From contig JHUT02000001.1 in NCBI GenBank assembly GCA_000690595.2, forward strand, positions 186,001 to 250,000: a DNA stretch of 64,000 nucleotides, written 5' to 3'. The notes under the pieces are model-generated. The model did no database searches and had not been told where the DNA came from. It worked only from the letters and a program-made list of their open reading frames with translations. The DNA is from Natrinema mahii (lineage in GTDB: Archaea; Halobacteriota; Halobacteria; Halobacteriales; Natrialbaceae). Positions 26,014-33,941 of this stretch are shown piece by piece. Both the position numbers and the translations under genes were made by a program. How positions within the stretch are numbered: the stretch's first letter is position 1; the number at the start of each line of letters is the position of its first letter.

Positions 26014-27086
26014 TGAAGGGAGTACTCCTTTCGGGGGGAACAGGTTCGCGCCTACGTCCAATTACTCACACGGGACCGAAACAACTCGTCCCAGTCGCAA
26101 ACAAACCCGTCCTCGAATACGCAATTGAGGATCTCAAGGAAGCCGGTATCACCGAAATCGGTGTCATCCTCGGAAACAAGGGCCGCGACGAGATACAGGA
26201 ACTCCTCGGTGACGGATCCGAATATGGCGTGGATATTACGTACATCGTCCAGGGGAACCCACTTGGACTCGCACACGCAGCCGGCTGTGCAAAAGACTTC
26301 GTCGGTGACGATGATTTCGTGATGTACCTCGGGGACAACATCCTCAAATCGGGTGTTATCGAACTCGTCAAAAGCTTCGAGGCGGGCGACTACGGCGCAG
26401 GAATCGCCCTCCAGGAAGTAGACGATCCACAGGCCTTCGGCATCGCAGATGTCGATAACGAGGGCAACGTCACGGAGCTCATCGAAAAACCTGACGAACC
26501 GCCGACGAACCTCGCACTCATCGGGATGTACGTCTTCTCACCCGCGGTCTTCGACGCCATCAACGATCTCGAACCGTCGTGGCGTGGTGAGCTCGAAATC
26601 ACGGATGCTATCCAGGATCTTCTCGAAGACGACTACGAAATCGACTCTCACGTCGTCACGGGCTGGTGGAAGGACACCGGGAAACCCGAGGACATTCTGG
26701 AGGCAAACCGGCTCGTCCTCGAAGATACCAAACTGAATACAGCAGGCGTTGTTGAAGACGGTGCGGAGACCGACGGACGTATCGGACTTGCGGACTCCTC
26801 GGTCATCGAAGACGGTGCTGTTGTAAGGGGCCCCGTCTCCATCGCAGAGAACACGACTATTAAGAGCGGAACGTACGTTGGTCCGTATACATCGATTGGC
26901 GCAAACTCCACACTGGAGGATATCCACATCGAGAATAGCGTCGTCATCGGCGACTCTGAAATAACTGCCAACGGCCGTATCGTCGATAGCTTACTCGGGC
27001 GCAACGCCAACGTCGAGAGCGCGGACGACCTCCTTCCGGAGGGCCGGCGACTCGTCGTCGGTGAGAACTCCCAACTCAAACTCTAA
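26013..27086 (+). CDS. rmlA: Glucose-1-phosphate thymidylyltransferase, long form
   Basis: 357 residues. The nucleotidyltransferase signature is at the start (MKGVLLSGGTGSRLRPITHT, then GPKQLVPVANKPVLEYA), with YLGDNIL and a conserved GWWKDTGKPEDILEAN in the sugar-binding part. A C-terminal left-handed beta-helix of ~110 residues follows (hexapeptide-like IAENTTIKSGTYVGPYTSIG), the mark of the long archaeal form. It makes dTDP-glucose from dTTP and glucose-1-phosphate, the entry to the rhamnose pathway. It overlaps rmlC by one base and is followed after two bases by a zinc-finger micro-protein. Confidence 0.93.
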   Translation: MKGVLLSGGTGSRLRPITHTGPKQLVPVANKPVLEYAIEDLKEAGITEIGVILGNKGRDEIQELLGDGSEYGVDITYIVQGNPLGLAHAAGCAKDFVGDDDFVMYLGDNILKSGVIELVKSFEAGDYGAGIALQEVDDPQAFGIADVDNEGNVTELIEKPDEPPTNLALIGMYVFSPAVFDAINDLEPSWRGELEITDAIQDLLEDDYEIDSHVVTGWWKDTGKPEDILEANRLVLEDTKLNTAGVVEDGAETDGRIGLADSSVIEDGAVVRGPVSIAENTTIKSGTYVGPYTSIGANSTLEDIHIENSVVIGDSEITANGRIVDSLLGRNANVESADDLLPEGRRLVVGENSQLKL

Positions 27087-27088
27087 CG

Positions 27089-27268
27089 ATGCGCATCATT
27101 ACTCACACCTGTCCGGCCTGTGGTACCGTCGTTGCAGCGAACGAACTCGAAAAGAACCGCGTGATGAAGTGTCCGGGACTCGGGTGTCAGGAAGTTCTTC
27201 GCTTCGAGCATCTCCCCGAGGACGCACGCGAACATTTCCTCGAAAACCGGGACCGCTACCAGATCTAA
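27089..27268 (+). CDS. Zinc-ribbon micro-protein inside the rml cluster
   Basis: 59 residues. C-P-A-C at 8-11 and C-P-G-L-G-C at 28-33 form a rubredoxin-like zinc site; the remainder is a charged helix (EDAREHFLENRDRY). It begins two bases after the rmlA stop, so it is almost certainly co-transcribed with rmlC and rmlA. Its last four bases overlap the convergent rmlD gene. The role is unknown; position suggests a partner or regulator of nucleotide-sugar synthesis, which is inference only. Confidence 0.75.
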   Translation: MRIITHTCPACGTVVAANELEKNRVMKCPGLGCQEVLRFEHLPEDAREHFLENRDRYQI

Positions 27269-28155
27269 GGCAACGCATCCCAGACAGTTTCGACGTCCTC
27301 GCGCAACGTTGGCTGGGGGCGATCAAGCTCTGATTCCACCTTTTCAACGTCAAGGCAGCTGTACGTCGGTCGTGTCGCGTCTCGTTCGACGTCGTCCATC
27401 GATCCTTCACTGAGCAATTTTTCGCTGCTGCCGACGTGATCAGCAATCACTTCCCCGAATTCGTAAGGGGTGATACACGACGAACACGCAATATGGAAAA
27501 GACCTGTGGCTTCCTGCTCGATCAGATCCAGCAGTGTTTCGGCGGCCTGGCCAGCACGTGTTGGTGTCACCCACTGATCCGTGAACAACGGAGCATCTTC
27601 GCCTGAGAGGAGCCGGCCGCGAACCCATGCCGGAAACCCCGTGAGATCCACACTACTTCGGTGGATCCCCCAGACGAACGAGAGGCGAGCCACGAGCGCG
27701 TCCGTGGTTTCTTCGGTGACCGTCTGTTCGCCTGCTAGCTTCGACTTGCCGTACACCTGTACCGGGTTCGTGTCTGCTGACACACTGTACGGATCACGTT
27801 CGGTCCCATCGAAGACATAGTCAGTCGAAATGTGAACGAATTCAACATCATTCGCGTCACAGTGAGTGGCCAGCCCACCAGGGGCGTCGCCGTTGATTAT
27901 ATTCGCTTGTTCCGGATTCGTTTCACAGCCATCGACATCCGTCATTGCGGCACAGTTGACGACTACGTCTGGGTTGTGTTCGGTAAGGACGTTATCAAAC
28001 GAATCATATTCTCGGAGATCGAACTGCGTGAGTGGAATGTCGAACGCCGGTCGCGTTGAGTGATAGGTCCCAGAGACGTTCCACCCGCGTTGCTGACCTG
28101 CACGTACGACGTTACTACCGAGGAGACCGTTCGCACCGACGACGAGAAGTTGCAT
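27265..28155 (-). CDS. rmlD: dTDP-4-dehydrorhamnose reductase
   Basis: 296 residues, normal length. It is an extended short-chain dehydrogenase: NAD(P) glycine motif G-A-N-G-L-L-G at 7-13, the family signature VVVNCAAMTDVDGCE at about 64-77, the STDYVFDG motif at 110-117 and the catalytic pair Tyr135/Lys139 in YGKSK. It reduces dTDP-4-keto-L-rhamnose to dTDP-L-rhamnose, the last step of the pathway. It is divergent from rmlB across 52 bases and converges with the rmlA operon. Confidence 0.92.
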   Translation of the reverse strand: MQLLVVGANGLLGSNVVRAGQQRGWNVSGTYHSTRPAFDIPLTQFDLREYDSFDNVLTEHNPDVVVNCAAMTDVDGCETNPEQANIINGDAPGGLATHCDANDVEFVHISTDYVFDGTERDPYSVSADTNPVQVYGKSKLAGEQTVTEETTDALVARLSFVWGIHRSSVDLTGFPAWVRGRLLSGEDAPLFTDQWVTPTRAGQAAETLLDLIEQEATGLFHIACSSCITPYEFGEVIADHVGSSEKLLSEGSMDDVERDATRPTYSCLDVEKVESELDRPQPTLREDVETVWDALP

Positions 28156-28173
28156 ACTGTAGTGTTCCGACAG

Positions 28174-28186
28174 TAATGTAAATAGG
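28174..28186. promoter_or_regulatory. Shared A+T box between divergent rmlD and rmlB
   Basis: TAATGTAAATAGG lies midway in the 52-base gap. It is about 22-34 bases upstream of the rmlB ATG (28208) and 19-31 bases upstream of the rmlD ATG (28155) on the other strand, so one A+T-rich core could serve as TATA element for both leaderless transcripts. Confidence 0.4.
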
Positions 28187-28207
28187 TACTGCGAATACGG
28201 TCATAAC

Positions 28208-29134
28208 ATGCGAATTCTCGTCACTGGCGGTGCTGGATTCATCGGATCTAACTTCACCCATTACGTCCTTGACGAACACGAGGACGACGAAGTGATCACA
28301 CTGGACGCATTGACGTATGCGGGTTCGAAAGATAACCTCGATGGCGTTCTCGACGACCCACGACACGAGTTCGTCGAAGGTGACATCCGCGACCGCGATC
28401 TCGTCACAGACCTCGTCTCCGACGTCGATGCAATCGTCAACTTCGCGGCGGAATCTCACGTGGACCGGTCAATCGAAGGTGCGAAACCCTTCGTCACGAC
28501 GAACGTCCAGGGCACCCAGACCCTCCTTGACGCCGCCAACGAAGCAGATATCGAGCGCTTCCTCCAGATCTCGACCGATGAGGTGTACGGCCAGATTCTC
28601 GACGGGAAGTTCTCCGAGGACGATCCACTTAACCCCCGGAACCCATATTCGGCGACGAAGGCAGGTGCAGACCTCCTCGCACAGAGCTTCCAGACGACTC
28701 ACGACCTTCCTGTCCTCATTACGCGGACGTGCAACAACTTCGGTCCCCGTCAGCACCCTGAGAAACTCATCCCGAAATTCATTCAGAACGCGGCCGACGG
28801 CCAAGACCTGCCCGTCTACGGCGACGGATCGAACGTTCGCGAGTGGATCTACGTACAGGATAACTGCCGAGCACTCGACGTGGTCCTCCGGGAAGGGGAA
28901 ATGGGAGAGATCTATAACATCGGAAGCCACGCGGAGAAGACGAACCTCGAAGTCACCGAAGCGATTCTGGATGCTGTCGGGGCAGATGACGACCTGATCG
29001 AGTTCGTCGAGGACCGCGCCGGCCACGATCAGCGCTACGCACTCGAAACCGAGAAAATCGAATCCCTCGGCTGGGAACCGGAATACGCGTTTGAAGAGGG
29101 CCTCGAACGAACAGTCGAGTACTACTTGGACTGA
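28208..29134 (+). CDS. rmlB: dTDP-glucose 4,6-dehydratase
   Basis: 308 residues. The NAD glycine motif is T-G-G-A-G-F-I-G-S at 6-14. The signature FAAESHVDRSI is at 79-89. The catalytic set is Thr123-Asp124-Glu125 in ISTDEVYG, plus Tyr147/Lys151 in YSATK. The Asp-Glu pair after Thr distinguishes dehydratases from epimerases. It converts dTDP-glucose to dTDP-4-keto-6-deoxyglucose. The NUDIX gene starts two bases after its stop, implying one transcript. Confidence 0.93.
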   Translation: MRILVTGGAGFIGSNFTHYVLDEHEDDEVITLDALTYAGSKDNLDGVLDDPRHEFVEGDIRDRDLVTDLVSDVDAIVNFAAESHVDRSIEGAKPFVTTNVQGTQTLLDAANEADIERFLQISTDEVYGQILDGKFSEDDPLNPRNPYSATKAGADLLAQSFQTTHDLPVLITRTCNNFGPRQHPEKLIPKFIQNAADGQDLPVYGDGSNVREWIYVQDNCRALDVVLREGEMGEIYNIGSHAEKTNLEVTEAILDAVGADDDLIEFVEDRAGHDQRYALETEKIESLGWEPEYAFEEGLERTVEYYLD

Positions 29135-29136
29135 CG

Positions 29137-29589
29137 ATGCCTGGCGAAGAGAAACCGATCTCGCCGTCTGAGTGGCAGGCAATCGTAGAGAACATACCAC
29201 TCGTCTCCGTTGACCTCGTCGTCGAACATGATGGCGGTATTCTCTTGGGCAAACGCGAAAACGAGCCCGCCAAAGGGGAATGGTTCGTGCCCGGTGGAAC
29301 GGTACTGAAGAATGAAGCCCGGACTGAGGCTGTCTACCGCGTCGCCAAGGAAGAACTCGGAGAATCGGTCGTCATTGACGAGTGTCTTGGTACCTACGAG
29401 CACTTCTATGATACCTCTGAGATTGAGGGTGTTGACTCGAAACACTACGTGGCGACTGCGTATCGCTGCCATCTCGAACACGATGAGCCCGATTTCTCTG
29501 GCGACGACCAACACAGTGGGATTGACGTCTTCCATCCGCCGTTCAACGACCTCCATCCGTACGTTGAACGATATTTTGACGACCTCTAA
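29137..29589 (+). CDS. NUDIX hydrolase, GDP-mannose mannosyl hydrolase-like
   Basis: 150 residues. The NUDIX box spans about 54-75 (Gly54, Glu60, Arg68, Glu72, Glu73, Gly75), but position 69, normally the first catalytic Glu of R-E-x-x-E-E, is Val. Loss of one box Glu is a known feature of GDP-mannose mannosyl hydrolases, and the N-terminal segment WQAIVENIPLVSVDLVVEHD also fits that group. It may hydrolyse a nucleotide sugar or control sugar-nucleotide pools. It lies two bases after rmlB. The exact substrate is uncertain. Confidence 0.82.
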   Translation: MPGEEKPISPSEWQAIVENIPLVSVDLVVEHDGGILLGKRENEPAKGEWFVPGGTVLKNEARTEAVYRVAKEELGESVVIDECLGTYEHFYDTSEIEGVDSKHYVATAYRCHLEHDEPDFSGDDQHSGIDVFHPPFNDLHPYVERYFDDL

Positions 29590-29733
29590 GACAGTACTTG
29601 GTCTACCGAAGACCCTGCTCACGAAGCACCTTCCCGATCTAATCCCTCAGCCGTTAGAGCGGAACCTGGCGAAAACCGAACAAAGCAGCGTCGAACATCC
29701 TTCATACAAAATGGACTACCCGATGGGTACCCC

Positions 29734-30198
29734 GTGGTTCTGATGTCGCGCCAGATGTTCGGATCCAGCGTCTATGAGGCCGCCGTCGAGGTGAACGACC
29801 GCCAGCCCGAACGGTTGGTCGATCTCCTCGCGGACCACGTCGACCTCGAGGGGTCCCGCATCGCGGTTCTCGGGCTCGCGTTCAAACCACAGACCGACGA
29901 TATCAGGAACTCCCGTGCCATCCCGGTCATCGAGCGACTGCAGGAGCGCGGTGCCGAGATCGTCGCGTACGATCCGGTCGCGGTCGAACCGATGCGAGAG
30001 CGGTTCCCCGAGATCGAATACACTGCAACCGCGAGGGACGCACTCACTGACAGCGACGGCGCAGTGGTCGTAACGGACTGGGACGAGTTCGCGGCGCTCA
30101 ACGAGGCGTTCGACGAGATGGCGTCCCCCGTCGTCGTGGACGGCCGCCGCATCGTCGAGCGCCGGGACGGGATCACGTACGACGGACTGACGTGGTAG
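29734..30198 (+). pseudogene. UDP-glucose/GDP-mannose dehydrogenase, C-terminal fragment only
   Basis: The frame encodes ~150 residues that begin at the end of the central domain ([18 protein letters not shown]) and contain the whole C-terminal UDP-binding domain ([50 protein letters not shown]). The N-terminal NAD-binding domain and catalytic Cys region of the ~430-residue family are absent. No credible start exists, only a GTG at 29734. It is a truncated remnant of a uronic-acid-forming dehydrogenase such as AglM. Genes around it are also decayed. Confidence 0.85.
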
Positions 30199-30264
30199 CT
30201 GAGACGAGTCACCGCGAAACGAACTGCCGAAGGGCCCCGCGTCTTCGCGGGGACCGGACTACTA

Positions 30265-30344
30265 TAGTAGCTCTTGAAAGTCACTGCACACCCGACCGCA
30301 GGACAGCGTTGTGATCGGTGTGTAAATCGTTTCAAGAGCTACTA
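30265..30344 (-). mobile_element. MITE-like hairpin element, copy 2 (80 bp, best preserved)
   Basis: TAGTAGCTCTTGAAA at the left and TTTCAAGAGCTACTA at the right are perfect 15-bp inverted repeats, each flanked by TA. The interior pairs CACACCCGA with TCGGTGTGT. The reverse complement matches copy 1 almost base for base at the same length. It sits between the dehydrogenase fragment and a zinc-finger gene. Confidence 0.9.
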
Positions 30345-30464
30345 TAGACGGGCGAATCCGCCACCAGAATCCTAGTAACAGAGCAGGTGAGCTGCCCTCC
30401 GGCTGGTGGTTTCGTCCTCGGTGGCAGAGGGTTTATTATGATGTGAGAGAACGGTGTACGTGAT

Positions 30465-30629
30465 ATGCAACAGCAGGAACATGAAGCCGCCGAGAATTCG
30501 CCGGTCGACGCACTCGAGGGAACGAACTGTACGTTCTGCGACGACGGGGAACTCGTTCGAGGGGAGTACAAGGGGAACACGGCCGTTATCTGCGATTCGT
30601 GTGAGACGCCCGGCGCGCAATTCTGGTAA
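30465..30629 (+). CDS. Zinc-finger micro-protein (54 aa)
   Basis: 54 residues with C-T-F-C at 22-25 and C-D-S-C at 43-46, separated by a short beta hairpin (GELVRGEYKGNTAVI), ending GAQFW. The layout is that of haloarchaeal CxxC/CxxC micro-proteins. Starts at ATG; the next DNA downstream is an epimerase remnant. Function unknown. Confidence 0.72.
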   Translation: MQQQEHEAAENSPVDALEGTNCTFCDDGELVRGEYKGNTAVICDSCETPGAQFW

Positions 30630-30686
30630 TACCGGCCGGTTTCGTTTCTGAGCGAACGACAGCCGCTGCCGATTCGATAACCGCAC

Positions 30687-31083
30687 GGAAGAACACGAAG
30701 GCGAGTACGCCAACGTGATCGCGCAGTTCGCTACCGACCTCGCCAGCGGTAATACGCCAATCCTCTACGGCGACGGCACCAAACGCGGGACGTCACCCAC
30801 GTCTCCGACATTCGTCCGCGGCCTCGAACTCGCGGCCGATCACGAACTCAGCGGCGTCTCCAACCTCGGGACCGGCCACGCGTTCGCTTCACCGATCTCG
30901 TCGACATGCTCAACGACGAACTCGGCACCGACAGCGAGCCCGAATACGTCGCAACTCCTGTTCCAGAAGACGTCTACGTCCACGAGACCTGTGCCGACGC
31001 GAGCAAGATGCATGAAACAATGGGGTGGGAGCCGGACATCGCGCTCGAGACGGGCCTCGAGCGGGTCTGCGAGCCCGACTAGT
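30687..31083 (+). pseudogene. NAD-dependent epimerase/dehydratase, C-terminal remnant with frameshifts
   Basis: Pieces in different frames read EEHEGEYANVIAQFATDLAS and NTPILYGDGTK, then (shifted) FVRGLELAADHELSGVSNLG, then (shifted again) FTDLVDMLNDELGTDSEPEY and HETMGWEPDIALETGLERVC. This is the second half of a GalE-like UDP-sugar epimerase. The NAD-binding half and the catalytic Tyr/Lys are missing. It is inactive. Confidence 0.8.
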
Positions 31084-31168
31084 CGCGGCCGGCCGGATCG
31101 TTCTAGCGAGACTAGAGCGTGCCGCTAGCTACTAGCGGTCGTTCGAAGAGAACGGGCGCGACCGATCG

Positions 31169-32428
31169 TTACCGATCGATCGCGCTCAGGAAAAAGGACG
31201 AGAACACGGTCTGGAGGCCGATGACGATCGCCGTGAACGCGACGAGCGACCCCATCGTGAACTCGAGGGACGCGAACCCGTTCGTGACCCACTGGTAGAC
31301 CAGTGCGGCCGCGTAGAGCCCACCGAGGCCGAACAGCACGAGTCCGGCCGTCGCGCCGTGTTCGAGGGACAGCGACGTCGTCACGCGCTCGGTGATCGGA
31401 TCGGTCGGTTTCTGGATGGGGTCGCTCGCGACGGTCGCGAAGACGCCGAGACTGCCGATCTGATAGCCGACGATCGTCAGCAGGCTGCCGGCGATCATCG
31501 AATGGATCCCGAGAGTCACGCCGCCAATCGATACGCCGGTGTAGGCGATTCCCATCACGGCCAGCCCGGCGAGACCGAGCAGGAGTCCCGGGACCGAGAA
31601 CAGGTAGCCGGGGGCGTTTACCAGCATGAACCGGACGTGCCGCCAGCCGTCGCTGAAACTGTCGAGGGTCTCTTCGCCCTCGCGTTCGTGGTAGACGATC
31701 GGCGTCTCCGCGATGTCGAGGTTCTTCGCGCCGGCTTCCATGATCATCTCCGACGCGAACTCCATTCCGGTCGTCTCGAGGTCCATCGTCTCGTAGGCCT
31801 CCCGCGTGAAGATCCGGAAGCCGCTGTGGGCGTCGCTCACGCCCGCGCCGTAGAAGGCGTTCAGGAACTTGGTCAGCAGCGGATTCCCGACGTATTGATG
31901 AAGCGACGGCATCGCGCCGGGCTTGATCTCGCCCTCGAGTCGGCTCCCCATCACCATGTCGGCGTCGTGCTCCTGAAGGTGAGCCAGCAGGCGCGGGATC
32001 TGTTCGAAGTCGTAGGTCGTGTCGGCGTCGCCCATGACGATGTACTCGCCGCGAGCGCGATCGAACGCGTACCGGTAGGCGTAGCCGTAGCCGGGTTGGT
32101 CGGGTTCGTAGACGATCGCGCCCAGGTCCCGCCCGATTTCGGGCGTCCGGTCGGTCGAACTGTCGCTGAGAATGATCTCGGCGGTCATGCCGAGGTCGTT
32201 GATCGCCGTTTTCGCGCGCCCGATACACTCGGCGATGCCCGCCTCTTCGTTGAGCGTCGGCATAACGATGCTCAGGGCCGGCGTCTGCTCACTGTCGGGG
32301 CCGAGGAGGAACTCGTCGGCCTCGTGGTCGCCCCCACGCTCGTAGCGGCCCGGGTCCGGCTCGGAGTCGTCGTCCAGTCGCTGCTGTGCCGACGAGTGCT
32401 GCTGTTCGCTCTCTTTTGATGTACTCAT
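31169..32428 (-). CDS. GT2 glycosyltransferase, dolichol-phosphate sugar synthase type
   Basis: 419 residues. An acidic N-terminal extension of ~50 residues precedes a GT-A domain: LSIVMPTLNEEAGIAECIGR, the metal site GEYIVMGDADTTYDFEQIP (D-A-D), GSRLEGEIKPGAMPSLHQYV and GAGVSDAHSGFRIFTREAYE, all typical of DPM1-like enzymes. Four hydrophobic segments follow from about residue 265 to the end. Such enzymes load a sugar onto dolichol phosphate at the cytoplasmic face, the first or a feeder step of archaeal N-glycosylation. It is separated from the rml genes by decayed sugar genes. The exact sugar is unknown. Confidence 0.88.
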   Translation of the reverse strand: MSTSKESEQQHSSAQQRLDDDSEPDPGRYERGGDHEADEFLLGPDSEQTPALSIVMPTLNEEAGIAECIGRAKTAINDLGMTAEIILSDSSTDRTPEIGRDLGAIVYEPDQPGYGYAYRYAFDRARGEYIVMGDADTTYDFEQIPRLLAHLQEHDADMVMGSRLEGEIKPGAMPSLHQYVGNPLLTKFLNAFYGAGVSDAHSGFRIFTREAYETMDLETTGMEFASEMIMEAGAKNLDIAETPIVYHEREGEETLDSFSDGWRHVRFMLVNAPGYLFSVPGLLLGLAGLAVMGIAYTGVSIGGVTLGIHSMIAGSLLTIVGYQIGSLGVFATVASDPIQKPTDPITERVTTSLSLEHGATAGLVLFGLGGLYAAALVYQWVTNGFASLEFTMGSLVAFTAIVIGLQTVFSSFFLSAIDR

Positions 32429-32552
32429 AGTAGTCGTCTCTTCCAGTCGGAAACCGATAGGGTAGTCACGTTCATGTCAGGTATTTCTGTCGGCCCCCAT
32501 ATCTGTTGGTGATACGCTATACTGGAAACCCCTGAATAAGCGTTCGGTATTA

Positions 32553-32631
32553 TAGTAGCTCTGGAAGGCAATGCGTACCCGATCGCGGGACAGCGTTGCG
32601 ATCGGTGTGTGAATCGTTGCAGGAGCGCCGA
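32553..32631 (-). mobile_element. MITE-like hairpin element, copy 3 (79 bp, diverged)
   Basis: The element starts TAGTAGCTCTGGAAGGCAAT and ends CAGGAGCGCCGA, flanked by TA at both ends. The interior GACAGCG-TTGCGATCGGTGTGTGAATCG (split here for length) is shared with copy 2; one base is deleted. It lies in the 324-base gap 32429-32752 upstream of the dolichol-type GT2 gene; nothing else is recognisable there. Confidence 0.8.
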
Positions 32632-32752
32632 TAGGTGAACGGCCCGCCATTGCTAGGGCGGAGATGACATCGATCGCATCTATTTTGAATCGGATTCGCC
32701 GAGAGAAAGTCACGGAGCGAACGAGAAACGCCAAACTGCAGTCCGGAGCGAG

Positions 32753-33868
32753 TTAGCCACCACTCGGAGCGCTCGAGTTCGAGGACGCAGCGACGTCGAC
32801 CCAGAGGTGGACGGAGTACTCGGTGTCGGTCATCGACGGCTCGGCCGGCACGTCACCGCCGGGGAAGAGCAGCCAGACGATGCGTTGGTCCTCGCCGACC
32901 ATGGTCGGCTCGAGGTCGTACTCGTGGTGCCAGCTCTCGTTGTGTGCGATCGTGGTACTGAACCGATCGAGTTCGCGCTGCTCGCGGACGACGGTGTCGT
33001 TGACCGTCGCGTTCCCGTCGCCCGTCTCGTTGCCGATCACCTCGACGTCTTGCTCGAGGACCACCACCGTATAGTCCGTCGTCTCGTGTTCGTGGTTGTC
33101 GATCCCGACGATCAATTCCTGGCTCTCCCCCTGTGTGAACTCCTCGGGGTAGTCGTCGGCGACCAGTTCGCCGTCGTCATCCTCGGTCAGCAGATAGATC
33201 GCCGAGAACTGCTCGCCGGACGGTGGGACCAGCACCGCGTACCCCACGCTCCCGACGGCCAGACAGACCGACAGCACGAGCAAGACGTTTAGCGCAGCGT
33301 CGGCGCGCGTATCGGGCTCGAGCAACTCCGCGCGGCCGGCGGCGTACCACTCGCGGTAAGGGACCCGAAAGCGGTCCTCGGCCGGCAGCTCCCAGCGGCG
33401 GGTGGCAGCCACGGCCGTCGACGCGAGCGTAAAGCCGCTGACCGCCACCGCGATCGGAACGAGGCGAATCCCCCAGGGGGTGAAATTCAGGACGAGCCCG
33501 ATGAGGGGGACGATCGCGATACTGAGACCGAACGAGAGCGCGACGCGCTCGATGCCGTCGATCCCGTCCCGAGAGGCGAGTGAGTCGGACCAGCCGTCCG
33601 AGTCCGCCGTCTCGTCTCCGTCCGTCTCGGGTGCCGTTCCCTCGGGTGTCTCGCCGGCCTCGGGAAACAGCGCTGCGATGAACGCGTATCCCGGGGCGAA
33701 GAGAACGAAGACGAGGCCAAGCGCCACGCGCAGCGGCGTCTCCCGAACGATCGGGGCGAACACGGCCACGTTCGTCGCGACGACGAACGCCGCGACCGCG
33801 GCGAGATCGGCCGGCAACTGCCTGATCGGCCGCGGAACGAGAAGCCACACCGACCGGGAAGCGACCAT
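32753..33868 (-). CDS. DUF1616 membrane protein
   Basis: 371 residues. Five or so membrane helices: two near the N-terminus (LAAVAAFVVATNVAVFAPIV, RVALGLVFVLFAPGYAFIAA), two in the middle (ERVALSFGLSIAIVPLIGLV and the following IRLVPIAVAVSGF region) and one near 200 (NVLLVLSVCLAVGSVGYAVL). A ~150-residue extracytoplasmic C-terminal domain of beta type has several N-x-T/S sites. LRVALGLVFVLFAPGYAFIA is the DUF1616 hallmark. Family members often accompany surface-glycan genes; the biochemical role is unknown. Confidence 0.85.
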   Translation of the reverse strand: MVASRSVWLLVPRPIRQLPADLAAVAAFVVATNVAVFAPIVRETPLRVALGLVFVLFAPGYAFIAALFPEAGETPEGTAPETDGDETADSDGWSDSLASRDGIDGIERVALSFGLSIAIVPLIGLVLNFTPWGIRLVPIAVAVSGFTLASTAVAATRRWELPAEDRFRVPYREWYAAGRAELLEPDTRADAALNVLLVLSVCLAVGSVGYAVLVPPSGEQFSAIYLLTEDDDGELVADDYPEEFTQGESQELIVGIDNHEHETTDYTVVVLEQDVEVIGNETGDGNATVNDTVVREQRELDRFSTTIAHNESWHHEYDLEPTMVGEDQRIVWLLFPGGDVPAEPSMTDTEYSVHLWVDVAASSNSSAPSGG

Positions 33869-33941
33869 TCACCCGCTAGTATCGGGGACGGCGGTAAAAA
33901 CGGTCCGAAAACACCCCGCCGATGACCGTCTCGGTCCGCGG

